The notes beneath the pieces are model-generated. The model did no database searches. It was not told the DNA's origin and saw only the letters and a list, made by a program, of their open reading frames with translations. A program made the position numbers and the translations under genes. Below are positions 18,791-27,986 of a DNA stretch of 64,000 nucleotides, piece after piece. The DNA comes from Rahnella laticis (lineage in GTDB: Bacteria; Pseudomonadota; Gammaproteobacteria; Enterobacterales; Enterobacteriaceae). The stretch covers positions 125,498 to 189,497 of the forward strand of contig NZ_JADOBI010000009.1 in assembly GCF_015644585.1 (NCBI RefSeq). Direction: 5' to 3'. The stretch's first letter is position 1; every line of letters starts with the position of its first letter.

Positions 18791-21700
18791 AGGAACGCAT
18801 TTTTCCCTCTGCGCTGAATGTACTGAATTTCCCGCTGACCGGCAGCCGCCTGATTGAGGCCAGCGCCGGGACGGGTAAAACCTTCACCATCGCCGCGCTG
18901 TATGTGCGGCTGGTGCTCGGCCACGGTGGCGGGAACGCGTTCGGCCGCCCGCTGACGCCGCCGGAAATTTTAGTGGTGACGTTTACGGATGCCGCCACCA
19001 AAGAGCTGCGCGACAGGATCCGCGAACGCTTGTCCAGAGCGGCGGCGTGCTTTCTGGAAGATCCGGATGAGCCGTCAGCGGGCGACGAATTTTTGCTGAA
19101 CCTGCGTGCGGAATACCCGCCGGAAGAGTGGGCGGGATGCGCGCGTAAGCTGCAACTGGCGGCGGAATGGATGGATGAATCAGCGGTCTCCACCATTCAC
19201 GGCTGGTGTAACCGTATGCTCGGTGAACATGCTTTTGACAGCGACAGCCTGTTTACCCAGACGCTGGAAACTGACCAGACCGAACTGCTGATGAACGTGG
19301 TGCGCGATTACTGGCGCAGCTTCTATTTTTCCCTGCCGGAACCTGACATCAGGACGCTGCGCGCGTGGTGGCGTTCGCCGGAAGACCTGCACAAGAATGT
19401 CTCTCCGCTGCTGGAATACGCTGAAATGCTGGGTACCGACGAAACCCCTGCTGTCATTTTTGAGACGGTGAATCAGCAAAAAGCCGCAGAGCTGAGCGAG
19501 CTGAAAGCGGGCTGGCCGGAATGGACGAAGGAACTGCGTACCCTCCTCGAAGGCGCGGTGGCGGCAAAAGTCGTGAACGGCCGGAAAATTCAGGCGCGGT
19601 ATTTTAATCCGTGGCTGGAGAAACTTTATGCCTGGGCGACCAGCGATGAGCTCATTCCTGAGCTGAACACCGGCTGGGAGCGCCTGACGCCAGACGGTCT
19701 GGCTGAATGTTGGACACAGGGCGAACCGCCTGCGCATCCGGCGCTGACGGCAATGGAAACGCTGAAAGCGCGTCTGGAAACGTTGCCCGATGCCCGCAGC
19801 GGCCTGCTGCAACATGCCTGCCGCTGGATTGAAAACCGTTTTGACGTCGAACAGAAAAAACGGGCGCAGATGGGCTTCAACGATTTGCTGACCCGCCTGG
19901 ACGCCGCGCTGCGCAGCGATAACGGCGAACGGCTGGCGGAGATTATCCGCACGCAATTCCCGGTGGCGATGATCGACGAATTTCAGGATACCGATCCGCT
20001 GCAATACCGGATTTTCGACACCGTTTACCGCGTGGCCGAAAACGCGCCGGAGCAGGGGCTGATCCTGATCGGCGACCCGAAACAGGCAATTTATGCCTTC
20101 CGCGGTGCCGACATTTATACCTATCTGCGCGCCCGCCGCGACACCGGAGGGCGTCACTACACGCTGGCGACCAACTTCCGTTCTACCCGTGCGATGGTGG
20201 CATCGGTGAACAGCGTCTTTTCGCTGGCCGAAGACCGTACTGCCGGAGAAGGTGCATTCCTGTTCCGCCGTGGCGATGAAAATCAGGTGCCGTTCCTGCC
20301 GGTGGACGCTCAGGGACGCAAAGAAACCTGGGAGATTGACGGAAAAGAAGCCGCGGCTATGACGTTGTGGTATCCGGAAAATCAGACCGATGCACTGCCG
20401 AAAACGCAATACGCCCAGCTGATGGCCGAAGGCTGCGCGACGGAAATTGTCCGTTTGCTGCGCCTCGGGCAGCAGGGCGCGGCCGGTTTCAGCCAGCCGG
20501 AAAAACCGTTTAAACCGGTCGCGCCGGGAGACATTGCCGTTCTGGTGAATACCGGACGGGAAGCGGCGGCGATCCGCACGGCGCTGACCAAACGCGGCGT
20601 GCGCAGTGTGTACCTTTCTGACAAAGAATCCATTTTTCAAAGTGCGCAGGCAGGGGAATTGCAGTTCTGGCTGGCGGCCTGCGCCGCGCCGGAAAATGAC
20701 CGTCTTCTGCGCGCCGCGCTGGGCACGCCTTCACTGCATTTAAGCTGGGAAGCGCTGGACCGCCTGAATCAGGATGAAAACGAGTGGGAACGCTACGTTC
20801 AGCAGTTCCAGCAACTGCGTCTGTGCTGGCGCAAGCAGGGCATTTTGCCGATGCTGCGGCGTCTGATGTGGGAGTTTGACGTACCGCGTCATCTGCTCGC
20901 GCACGGCGACGAACGGGCGCTGACCGATTTGCTGCACCTTTCCGAATTGCTGCAACAGGCCAGCGTGCAGCTTGATGGCGAACACGCACTGATCCGCTGG
21001 CTGGCGGAGCAGTGTCAGGATGAAAATCAGGGCGGCGATGCGCGCAAGCTGCGTCTGGAAAGTGACGCGGCGCTGGTGAAAGTGGTTACCGTGCATAAAT
21101 CCAAAGGGCTGGAATATCCGCTGGTGTTCCTGCCGTTTGCCTGTGCATTCCGCGCGGTGAAAAAACAGGATTCGCCGCTGAAATGGCATACGCCGGAAGG
21201 TGAACTTGAAATCGCGCTGAGCGCTACCGAAGAGCAGCGCGGGCTGGCAGACCGCGAACGTCTGGGCGAAGATCTGCGTAAATTCTACGTGGCGCTGACC
21301 CGCTCGCGGTACGCGCTGTGGCTCGGCATGGCGCCGCTGAAAGAGTTTGAGAAAAGCGCGCCAGGTTACCTTTTCCACGGCGGTGAACCGGTTGAGGCTG
21401 AAGAACTGCCCGCCAGTTTGCAGGCGCTGGAAACAGAAAATATTCAGGCGTGGCCGCTGCCGGTGCCGGTCGGCGTGGTGTACCGCAGCGAGCAGGCGTT
21501 GCCGGAGCTCGGACCGCGTCCGCTGTTGCGCACGCACAAAGGCCCGCGCTGGTGGGTATCGAGTTTCTCCGGTCTGCAAATCGCCCCTGCCGGTACTTAT
21601 ATCGTGCCGGAAGCGCTGAACCGTGAACCGCCGGTTGAAATCGAAAGTGCCGCGCAGGACAGCTATTTAGAAGATAAAAAGTCGGAGAACAAAGAGCCTG

Positions 21701-22467
21701 CCGACGGGCTTTTGCAGCCGATGACCGGTGAGAATTTATATGCTTTCCCGCGCGGGCCTGCGCCGGGTAATTTCCTGCACGGTTTGCTGGAATGGGCGGG
21801 CGATGAAGGTTTTGCCGCACTGGCGGAAAACCCGGAGCGAATCGCCGATCAGGTGGCGCGGCGCTGTAATACGCGTGGCTGGGAGCAGTGGATTGTTCCG
21901 CTGACCGGCTGGCTGACGGCGTTGCTGACACAGCCGCTGGCGTTGCCGGGCGGAGAGAGTTTCACGCTGGCCGCACTGCCGCCGTATCAGGTGGAAATGG
22001 AGTTCTGGTTCTCACTGTCCCAGGTGTCCACGCGGCGTCTTGATACTGTCGTTCAGCACTTCACACTTGAGGGCGCAGAGCGCGCACCGCTGCTGGCGGA
22101 AGAACTTAACGGCATGCTGAAAGGCTTTATCGATCTGGTGTTTGAGCACAACGGGCGCTATTACGTGCTGGATTACAAATCCAACTGGCTTGGCGATGAC
22201 GCTACCGGTTATGACCAGACGGCCATGACGCAGTCGATGCGGGATCACCGTTACGATTTGCAGTTCACGCTCTATCTTTTTGCGCTGCATCGCTTGCTGA
22301 AATCCCGTTTGCCGGATTACGACTACGATCGCCATATCGGCGGCGCGGTGTATTTATTCCTGCGCGGCAGCCACGCGCCGGGCAACGGGGTCTGCGTCCA
22401 GCGGCCGGATAAAGCATTAATGGAAGAACTCGACGTTCTTTTCAGCCGCACTGAGGAACGCGCATGA
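18787..22467 (+). CDS. recB: RecBCD exonuclease V beta subunit RecB
   Basis: A 1226-residue UvrD-family 3'-5' helicase with a C-terminal nuclease (E. coli RecB 1180). Walker A is ASAGTGKTFTIAALY near residue 30, the DEFQDTDPLQ motif II near 400, GDPKQAIYAFRGAD just after, and TVHKSKGLEYPL near 770. The nuclease domain contains LKGFIDLVFEHNGRYYVLDYKSNWLG, with the catalytic Asp and Lys in DYK. All catalytic motifs seen are intact, so the enzyme should degrade and process double-strand ends for recombination. It overlaps recC by ATGA and recD by ATGA, indicating a translationally coupled operon. In E. coli ptrA lies between recC and recB; here it does not. Confidence 0.95.
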   Translation: MKERIFPSALNVLNFPLTGSRLIEASAGTGKTFTIAALYVRLVLGHGGGNAFGRPLTPPEILVVTFTDAATKELRDRIRERLSRAAACFLEDPDEPSAGDEFLLNLRAEYPPEEWAGCARKLQLAAEWMDESAVSTIHGWCNRMLGEHAFDSDSLFTQTLETDQTELLMNVVRDYWRSFYFSLPEPDIRTLRAWWRSPEDLHKNVSPLLEYAEMLGTDETPAVIFETVNQQKAAELSELKAGWPEWTKELRTLLEGAVAAKVVNGRKIQARYFNPWLEKLYAWATSDELIPELNTGWERLTPDGLAECWTQGEPPAHPALTAMETLKARLETLPDARSGLLQHACRWIENRFDVEQKKRAQMGFNDLLTRLDAALRSDNGERLAEIIRTQFPVAMIDEFQDTDPLQYRIFDTVYRVAENAPEQGLILIGDPKQAIYAFRGADIYTYLRARRDTGGRHYTLATNFRSTRAMVASVNSVFSLAEDRTAGEGAFLFRRGDENQVPFLPVDAQGRKETWEIDGKEAAAMTLWYPENQTDALPKTQYAQLMAEGCATEIVRLLRLGQQGAAGFSQPEKPFKPVAPGDIAVLVNTGREAAAIRTALTKRGVRSVYLSDKESIFQSAQAGELQFWLAACAAPENDRLLRAALGTPSLHLSWEALDRLNQDENEWERYVQQFQQLRLCWRKQGILPMLRRLMWEFDVPRHLLAHGDERALTDLLHLSELLQQASVQLDGEHALIRWLAEQCQDENQGGDARKLRLESDAALVKVVTVHKSKGLEYPLVFLPFACAFRAVKKQDSPLKWHTPEGELEIALSATEEQRGLADRERLGEDLRKFYVALTRSRYALWLGMAPLKEFEKSAPGYLFHGGEPVEAEELPASLQALETENIQAWPLPVPVGVVYRSEQALPELGPRPLLRTHKGPRWWVSSFSGLQIAPAGTYIVPEALNREPPVEIESAAQDSYLEDKKSENKEPADGLLQPMTGENLYAFPRGPAPGNFLHGLLEWAGDEGFAALAENPERIADQVARRCNTRGWEQWIVPLTGWLTALLTQPLALPGGESFTLAALPPYQVEMEFWFSLSQVSTRRLDTVVQHFTLEGAERAPLLAEELNGMLKGFIDLVFEHNGRYYVLDYKSNWLGDDATGYDQTAMTQSMRDHRYDLQFTLYLFALHRLLKSRLPDYDYDRHIGGAVYLFLRGSHAPGNGVCVQRPDKALMEELDVLFSRTEERA

Positions 22468-24512
22468 AAATCAACAGCCGTGAAGATATTTTAAAACTGC
22501 TGGCCAGCTGGGTGGAGTGCGGCTGGCTGCGCGAACTGGATCGCGCGCTGGTGACGTTTCTGGCAAAAGAAGCACCGGATGCACACCCGCTTTTATTACT
22601 GGCGACGGCGCTGACCAGCTACCAGCTGGGGCGCGGCCATGTGTGTCTGGATTTGCAGGCCACGCTGGCGGACAGCGCATTTTCGCTCTCGCTTCCGCCC
22701 GATGGCGATCACTCCGATGGCGCAATTTCCCGTCCGTCGGCGGTGCTTGACGATCTGAGCCTGGAAGAGTGGATGGCGGCGCTGGTGAACCCGCAGCTGG
22801 TGGGCAGCGGCGACGGTAATTCGCCGCTGGTGCTCGCCGGGCATCGCCTGTATCTGCGGCGTTACTGGCAGTACGAGCAGAATGTGCGTGAGGCCATTGA
22901 ACAGCGTCTGAGCCGTACGCAGCTGAATGCGCTGCCCGCGGAATCGCTGCGCGCGTCACTCGATGCCCTGTTCCCGCAGGCCGGAAACGCAGGGCAGGTG
23001 AACTGGCAGAAACTGGCATGCGGGCTGGCGGCGGGGAGTGCGTTCAGCATTATTACCGGCGGCCCCGGCACCGGGAAAACCACCACGGTGGTGCGTCTGC
23101 TGGCGCTTTTGCAGGCGCTTGCGCTGGAAGAAAACGGCCAGCCGCTGCGTATCCGGCTGGCGGCGCCGACCGGTAAAGCGGCGGCGCGTCTGAACGAATC
23201 GGTGGCCGGCGCGGTTTCCCGGTTAGATCTGCACGCGCTGAACAACAGCGATGCGGTGCGCGATAGCATTAATACCGACGTGGTGACGCTTCACCGTCTG
23301 CTCGGCAGCAGGCCGGATACCCGGCATTTCCGGCATCATGCGGGCAATCCGCTGATGCTCGACGTGCTGGTGGTGGACGAAGCGTCGATGGTCGATCTGG
23401 AAATGATGGCCGCGCTGCTGGCCGCACTGCCGCAGAACGCGCGGCTGATCCTGCTCGGCGATAAAGATCAGCTGGCCTCGGTGGAAGCCGGTGCGCTGCT
23501 CAGCGAGTTATGTCAGCGTGCCACCAGCGGGCATTATCTGCCGCAAACCCGCGATTGGCTGCAAAGCGTGACGGGGGAAGAAATCCCGGATGCGCTGGTC
23601 GACCCGGCGGGAACGGCGATGGATCAGGCCGTGGTAATGCTGCGCCACAGCTACCGTTTTGATGCACAAAGCGGCATCGGACAGCTGGCAGAAGCGGTCA
23701 ACGACGGCGACGTTAAAGCGCTGAAACAGGTCTGGAAACAGGGTTACGCCGATCTGGCTCAGCTTACGCTTAATGCGGATGACGATACCGAACTGCGCGA
23801 CTGGGTGATTAACGGCGCGGCGGGGCGGTTTCCGGCTGCACAAAGCCGCAAAGGCGTCGAGCCGCCGGTGGGTTACCGCCATTATCTGAACGTGATGACC
23901 CATGAACGTCCGGCCGATGATGCGCCGCCGGAAGCATTCAGCGCCTGGGCGGCGAAAGTGCTGCTGGCGTACAGTCAGTTTCAGCTGTTGTGCGCTTTGC
24001 GCGGCGGACGCTGGGGCGTGGAAGGGCTGAACCTGCGGATCGCGGAAATTCTGTTTAAAGACGGGCTGCTGAAAGCGTCGGTCGGCTGGTTCCCGGGGCG
24101 TCCGGTGCTGGTGACGCGCAACGATTACAGCCAGCGGCTGATGAACGGCGATATCGGTATCACGCTCGAAATTCCTCACCGGCTGGCGGACGGTTCCGTG
24201 GTGTCGGTGCTGCGCGTGGCATTCCTGACCGGCGACGGCACTCAGGACACCCGCTGGGTGATGCCGGGGCGCTTACAGGCGGTCGAAACAGTGTTTGCCA
24301 TGACGGTGCATAAATCGCAGGGCTCTGAATTTACCCATACGGCGCTGCTGCTGCCGGAGAATCTCAGCCCGATCCTGACCCGCGAGCTGATTTACACCGG
24401 TATTACCCGTGCACGTCACTGGTTCAGTCTGGGATGTATGGGGGGAATTAACGCGGTGCTGCCGGAAGCCGTTCAGCGCAGGGTGCTGCGCGCCAGCGGG
24501 CTGATTAATTAA
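22464..24512 (+). CDS. recD: RecBCD exonuclease V alpha subunit RecD
   Basis: A 682-residue SF1B 5'-3' helicase (E. coli RecD 608), completing a three-gene operon. Walker A is GGPGTGKTTTVVRLL near residue 200. The motif II sequence is VDEASMVDLEMM, GDKDQLASVEAG follows, and FAMTVHKSQGSEF with TGITRARHWF marks the C-terminal helicase motifs. The about 70 extra residues lie mainly in the N-terminal and middle regions, including insertions around residues 80-110 and 460-490. It starts within the recB stop (ATGA) and its last bases overlap the stop of a convergent small gene. No argA follows, unlike the E. coli locus. Confidence 0.94.
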   Translation: MKINSREDILKLLASWVECGWLRELDRALVTFLAKEAPDAHPLLLLATALTSYQLGRGHVCLDLQATLADSAFSLSLPPDGDHSDGAISRPSAVLDDLSLEEWMAALVNPQLVGSGDGNSPLVLAGHRLYLRRYWQYEQNVREAIEQRLSRTQLNALPAESLRASLDALFPQAGNAGQVNWQKLACGLAAGSAFSIITGGPGTGKTTTVVRLLALLQALALEENGQPLRIRLAAPTGKAAARLNESVAGAVSRLDLHALNNSDAVRDSINTDVVTLHRLLGSRPDTRHFRHHAGNPLMLDVLVVDEASMVDLEMMAALLAALPQNARLILLGDKDQLASVEAGALLSELCQRATSGHYLPQTRDWLQSVTGEEIPDALVDPAGTAMDQAVVMLRHSYRFDAQSGIGQLAEAVNDGDVKALKQVWKQGYADLAQLTLNADDDTELRDWVINGAAGRFPAAQSRKGVEPPVGYRHYLNVMTHERPADDAPPEAFSAWAAKVLLAYSQFQLLCALRGGRWGVEGLNLRIAEILFKDGLLKASVGWFPGRPVLVTRNDYSQRLMNGDIGITLEIPHRLADGSVVSVLRVAFLTGDGTQDTRWVMPGRLQAVETVFAMTVHKSQGSEFTHTALLLPENLSPILTRELIYTGITRARHWFSLGCMGGINAVLPEAVQRRVLRASGLIN

Positions 24513-24751
24513 AACTCGTACTCGTGCATTTTTGCCGCTTTACGCAGCGGGCGGGCTTTCGGGCCCGCGACTTTCGTGGCTTTGTGCGGATCGCCCGCAA
24601 CAAACTCCAGCGTCGGCGAGTAGTAAAAAGGCAGCCAGCCGCCGTAGCCATTCTCCCACTCCCAGCGAACCGGGCAGGGCCACAGAATGTCTTCGAACAT
24701 AATGTAATAGGTCCATCGCCCGTGAGGACGACGCGGTTTGCGGTTATTCAT
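24509..24751 (-). CDS. Hypothetical basic protein, Trp/Tyr-rich
   Basis: An 80-residue predicted protein of unknown function whose stop codon overlaps that of recD on the opposite strand. The N-terminal half is rich in Trp and Tyr with several Pro (RWTYYIMFEDILWPCPVRW). The C-terminal third is a Lys/Arg-rich tail (KATKVAGPKARPLRKAAK). No signal peptide or membrane segment is evident. I see no convincing ribosome site, so the reality of the gene is only moderately supported. Its composition looks protein-like and not like a random antisense frame. The following 24752-24952 stretch holds no gene that I can support. Confidence 0.5.
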   Translation of the reverse strand: MNNRKPRRPHGRWTYYIMFEDILWPCPVRWEWENGYGGWLPFYYSPTLEFVAGDPHKATKVAGPKARPLRKAAKMHEYEF

Positions 24752-24952
24752 AAGCAGACGGTCAGGCTCTTAAACATCACGGGGGATATTTTCGCCTGCA
24801 CGGCATCAGGTTTCAAGCCCGCTGGCCGATTTGTTGCTTATTTAATCAGTAAGACCTGACTGGCGGACGTTCAGAACTGCAGCGGTTAGCCTGAATCAGG
24901 GTAAGATATTGGGGCAGGAAGGGCGGAGCGAAAACTGAAATACGGGATAAAG

Positions 24953-25084
24953 TCAGGGGCGGCGCATTTCTTCCAGATAGATGAAGAACTGGCTGATCCG
25001 CAGGCTGATGCTGCCGATATCAAACAAAACCATTCCCCAGACAATCAAGATCAGGACTAACAGAACTTCTGCCACACGGAACAT
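24953..25084 (-). CDS. Small single-span membrane protein (43 residues)
   Basis: Reading leftward from an ATG at 25084 gives a 43-residue peptide. It has one strongly hydrophobic segment (VLLVLILIVWGMVLF) followed by an amphipathic helix and the ending LEEMRRP. An unusually perfect ribosome site, AAGGAGGT, lies 8 bases before the ATG, which is the main reason to accept such a short gene. It is the last of three similar-sized ORFs on this strand (43, 35 and 49 residues). The function is unknown; bacterial proteins of this size are often regulators of membrane enzymes or stress responses. Confidence 0.6.
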   Translation of the reverse strand: MFRVAEVLLVLILIVWGMVLFDIGSISLRISQFFIYLEEMRRP

Positions 25085-25160
25085 GCCGCGTTACCTCCTT
25101 GTATTCACACGGGAAATAACTTAACTCAAATTGATAGTGTGGACAACCTGTCCGGGGAGA

Positions 25161-25268
25161 TTATCCCCAGATCATGGCGGCCCAGCGGAGGAGCATCAGC
25201 GCACCACAGATGCAAAGAAGCACCACCACCATTTTCCAGTGTTTGGCCATCATCCGTTTTGTCACCAT
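25161..25268 (-). CDS. Small single-span membrane protein (35 residues)
   Basis: A 35-residue ORF beginning MVTKRMMAKHWK followed by a hydrophobic run (VVVLLCICGALMLL) and the ending RWAAMIWG. The positively charged N-terminus predicts an N-in orientation. The sequence GGGAGGAAAA directly upstream gives a strong ribosome site. It is the middle gene of a three-gene cluster of tiny membrane proteins, 25 bases from its upstream neighbour. There is no recognisable family. Confidence 0.55.
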   Translation of the reverse strand: MVTKRMMAKHWKMVVVLLCICGALMLLRWAAMIWG

Positions 25269-25293
25269 TTTTCCTCCCTGTTTTGGGGGGCAT

Positions 25294-25443
25294 TTAGCCC
25301 GCCATATGCTGATCGACATAGTGAACAACATGCTCTTTGAGTTCTGGCACCGTCTGATCGGCGAGCCATTCGAAGGCCATCAGCAGCAGGGCTGCTGTGG
25401 CCAGAACGGTTAAGAACAAACCCGCTTTTTTACGCGCTTCCAT
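25294..25443 (-). CDS. Small membrane-anchored protein (49 residues)
   Basis: A 49-residue ORF with a basic start (MEARKKAG), one transmembrane segment (LFLTVLATAALLLMAFEWL) and a His/Glu-containing amphipathic tail (PELKEHVVHYVDQHMAG) that would face the periplasm. The architecture resembles the 45-residue ORF at 33779-33916, which also ends in an amphipathic tail with His, Tyr and Asp. It is the first gene of the leftward cluster. The ribosome site before the ATG is poor. The function is unknown. Confidence 0.55.
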   Translation of the reverse strand: MEARKKAGLFLTVLATAALLLMAFEWLADQTVPELKEHVVHYVDQHMAG

Positions 25444-25464
25444 GGATCTCATTATTTCTGATTT

Positions 25465-25492
25465 GCCTGTTTTTTACTCTACCAGAACAGGC
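25465..25492. terminator. Inverted repeat between small-protein cluster and MFS gene
   Basis: GCCTGTT at 25465-25471 and AACAGGC at 25486-25492 form a 7-bp stem around a 14-base loop, between the MFS stop codon and the small-protein cluster. A T-run lies in the loop and not after the stem, so this is only a weak terminator candidate. Confidence 0.3.
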
Positions 25493-25541
25493 CGGGATCC
25501 GGGAAGAATTCAGGCGTCTGGTTCGGGAAAGGTTTAAGAAA

Positions 25542-26771
25542 TTATACCTTTTGTGCCTTTCCGAAACTTTGATCCTGCGCCTGATGCGCGTGAGAATGCC
25601 GCGGGCCGGGCCTGAAGCCCTGTTTTCTGGCACGCCAGGCAATCAGTAAACCGGCGACCAGCAGAATCTGCATCGCCCACGGGAAGACGCCGATCCCGGC
25701 AGTTTCCAGCAGTATTCCGCCGGACAAACTGCCGCCCGCAATGGCCAGATTCCAGGCCACCACGACCATCGATTGCGCCATGTCTGCGTGTTCACCTGTG
25801 GCATCGGCAATCGCGGTTTGCAGTAAGGTCGCCGCGCCGCCGAATGTCAGCCCCCAAACCGCAACGCACAGCGTCACGATAGGCGCCGAATGGCTGCTGA
25901 GCGCCAGCACCAGTGAGATCAACGCAAACAGCGCGAGGCTGGTGAGCAATGTCTGGCGCAGACGTTTATCCACCAGTATGCCGGTCAGCCCGATACCCGC
26001 CAGTGCGCCAATGCCAAACACCAGCAGGATTTGATCCGCATGACCGGCCAGACCGGAGAGCCGCAGGAACGGCACAATGTAGGTATAAAGCAGGTTGTGG
26101 GTCAGCATCCACAGCAGGATCACCGCCAGAATGCTGCGCACCCCCGGCATCATAATGACCTGCCGCAGCGACTGTCGCTCTCCGGCTTCCTGACCGGGAT
26201 AATCCGGCACCTTGCGCAGCACCCAGACCACCAGCAGCAACGTCATCGCGGACATCACTCCGAAGGCCATCCGCCAGCCGAGCAACGTACCCATCCAGGT
26301 TCCCAGCGGCACACCCACCGACAGCGCCACCGGCGCGCCGAGCATCGCAACCGACAGCGCGCGCCCCTGCTGATGCGCGGGTACCATGCGCCGCGCGTAG
26401 CTGGCCAGCAAGCCCCACGCCAGACCGGCGGCGGCACCGGCCATCCAGCGGGCAAACATCGTCAGGGCAAAATTCGTCGAGAAGGTGGTCAGCGTGTTGA
26501 AAACCAGGAAACCGGCGATGGCCGTCAACAGCGCCGTGCGGCGGTTCCAGCCCCGCGTCAGGGCAACCAGCGGCAGCACGGCCATCAGCGAACCGGCGGC
26601 ATACGCGGTAATCATCTGACCTGCCATGGCCTGCGACACGTCAAGGCCACCGGCAATTTGTGGCAGTAATCCTGCGGGCAGCGTTTCTGTCATGATGGCA
26701 ATAAAACCGGTCAGCGCCATCGCCAGCAAGGCAGAGAGCGGAAGCGGCGTCTTTTTCGGTATCTGATTCAT
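25542..26771 (-). CDS. MFS transporter, DHA1 type (AraJ/NepI/YdhP-like)
   Basis: A 409-residue inner-membrane transporter with about twelve hydrophobic segments. The MTETLPAGLLPQIAGGLDVS stretch in the first loop is typical of the drug/metabolite-exporting DHA1 group, and a basic RRTALL sequence in loop 2-3 matches the MFS signature. The C-terminus is long, polar and His/Gln-rich (GPRHSHAHQAQDQS). The substrate cannot be told from sequence; proton-driven export of a small molecule is likely. It starts with a good AAGGTGA site and is transcribed divergently from a LysR regulator, the common arrangement in which the regulator controls the exporter. Confidence 0.88.
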   Translation of the reverse strand: MNQIPKKTPLPLSALLAMALTGFIAIMTETLPAGLLPQIAGGLDVSQAMAGQMITAYAAGSLMAVLPLVALTRGWNRRTALLTAIAGFLVFNTLTTFSTNFALTMFARWMAGAAAGLAWGLLASYARRMVPAHQQGRALSVAMLGAPVALSVGVPLGTWMGTLLGWRMAFGVMSAMTLLLVVWVLRKVPDYPGQEAGERQSLRQVIMMPGVRSILAVILLWMLTHNLLYTYIVPFLRLSGLAGHADQILLVFGIGALAGIGLTGILVDKRLRQTLLTSLALFALISLVLALSSHSAPIVTLCVAVWGLTFGGAATLLQTAIADATGEHADMAQSMVVVAWNLAIAGGSLSGGILLETAGIGVFPWAMQILLVAGLLIAWRARKQGFRPGPRHSHAHQAQDQSFGKAQKV

Positions 26772-26893
26772 GACTTCACCTTATTAGTTGTGCCACATAA
26801 TTCTTTCATGGTGTTATCTCAGTTTCTGAATGTGTTAAATCACGATAGAGAACTCCTCAGTACGGAAAAAGTAGGGTAGATTTCCAGAATATA

Positions 26894-26909
26894 CGGACAC
26901 CAACGTCCG
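26894..26909. promoter_or_regulatory. Candidate operator between MFS and LysR genes
   Basis: CGGAC and GTCCG form a perfect inverted repeat with a 6-base spacer, only 16 bases upstream of the LysR start codon in the 153-base divergent interval. LysR-type regulators usually repress their own gene from such a site and activate the divergent gene. The role is inferred from position only. Confidence 0.35.
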
Positions 26910-26924
26910 CAATGAGAGGTGGCA

Positions 26925-27833
26925 GTGGAAAGTCTGAGCAGCCTGAATGTGTTTGTACACGTGGCGGAAACCCGCAGTTTTGTCGCGGCCGGTCGCCTGC
27001 TGGGCGTTTCTGCCTCAGCGGTGGGCAAAACAATTGCGCGCATGGAAGCCAAACTGAATGTTCGCTTGTTTCACCGCAGCACCCGCAGCGTGACGCTGAC
27101 GGCAGAAGGCGCACTGTTTCTCGAGCGCAGCCGCCGGATTGTTGCGGAGCTGGAAGCGGCGGAAAGCGAGTTGTTGCAGCTTTCCGAATCCCCGCGTGGC
27201 CGTTTGCGGCTGAGCCTGCCGCAGGTCAGTACCCTGCTGTTACCGGTGTTGGGCGAATTTATGCGGCGTTACCCGGATATCGAACTGGATCTGGATTTTA
27301 CCGACCGCATTGTGGATGTGGTGGACGAAGGGTTTGACGCCGTGGTGCGCACCGGTCAGATGGTGGATTCGCGTCTGTCGATGCGTAAACTGGGGACGTT
27401 TCACCATTTGCTGGTGGGCTCCCCGGCGTATTTCAAAGAGCATGGCGTTCCGGCTTCACCGCCTGATTTGATGGCGCACCGGTGTCTGCATTTTCGTTTC
27501 CCAAACAGCGGAAAACTGGAAACCTGGCCGCTTTCCGGATATCAGGATCTGGCGCTGCCGGTTTCGATGGTTTGTAATAATATTGAGACGCGCCAGTGTT
27601 TCGCGTTGCAGGGGCTGGGCATAACGTGTCTGCCGGATTTCAGCATCCGCAAAGAGCTGGCAAAGGGGCAACTGGTTACTGTGCTCGATGAGTATGTCAG
27701 CCGCAGCGCCGACTTTTTCATTCTCTGGCCGTCGGGGGGATATATGACCCCGAAGCTGCGGGTGCTGATCGACTTTCTCAGCGAGCGGGTTTTCCCTGAA
27801 ATCCCGGAACTGGCCTTGCGGTGCCCGGTGTAG
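26925..27833 (+). CDS. LysR-family transcriptional regulator
   Basis: A 302-residue regulator. The N-terminal winged helix (about residues 1-60) has the typical LysR recognition pattern SFVAAGRLLGVSASAVGKTIARMEAKLNVRLF. The effector-binding domain follows, with FMRRYPDIELDLDFTDRIVDVVDEGFDAVVRTG. These features place it in the CrgA/DmlR-like group that controls divergent metabolic or efflux genes. I chose the GTG at 26925 over one two codons earlier because GAGAGG lies 5 bases before it. It probably regulates the divergent MFS exporter; the inducer is unknown. Confidence 0.9.
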   Translation: MESLSSLNVFVHVAETRSFVAAGRLLGVSASAVGKTIARMEAKLNVRLFHRSTRSVTLTAEGALFLERSRRIVAELEAAESELLQLSESPRGRLRLSLPQVSTLLLPVLGEFMRRYPDIELDLDFTDRIVDVVDEGFDAVVRTGQMVDSRLSMRKLGTFHHLLVGSPAYFKEHGVPASPPDLMAHRCLHFRFPNSGKLETWPLSGYQDLALPVSMVCNNIETRQCFALQGLGITCLPDFSIRKELAKGQLVTVLDEYVSRSADFFILWPSGGYMTPKLRVLIDFLSERVFPEIPELALRCPV

Positions 27834-27986
27834 AAATCCCTCAGATACCGCATTTTGATCCGCTAACCTGTTGTTAGTAAAAGTTGTCAGGTAGATGTCG
27901 TGTGGGCGTCAGGTTGCTGACGTGTTGGTCGCCGGTCACGTATTGCATGCTGTTTCTGTGTTCAACATTCACTGAAAGGTAAGAAT

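Noticed and set aside
18775-18800. Deletion scar of ptrA between recC and recB
   Set aside because: The genes overlap cleanly by ATGA with normal ends, as in native recCBD operons of other bacteria, so a recent deletion is unlikely.
19180-20640. Minus-strand ORF of 486 codons inside recB
   Set aside because: It is antisense to an intact helicase gene with all motifs; its composition (Gln/Arg/His-rich) is that of a shadow frame.
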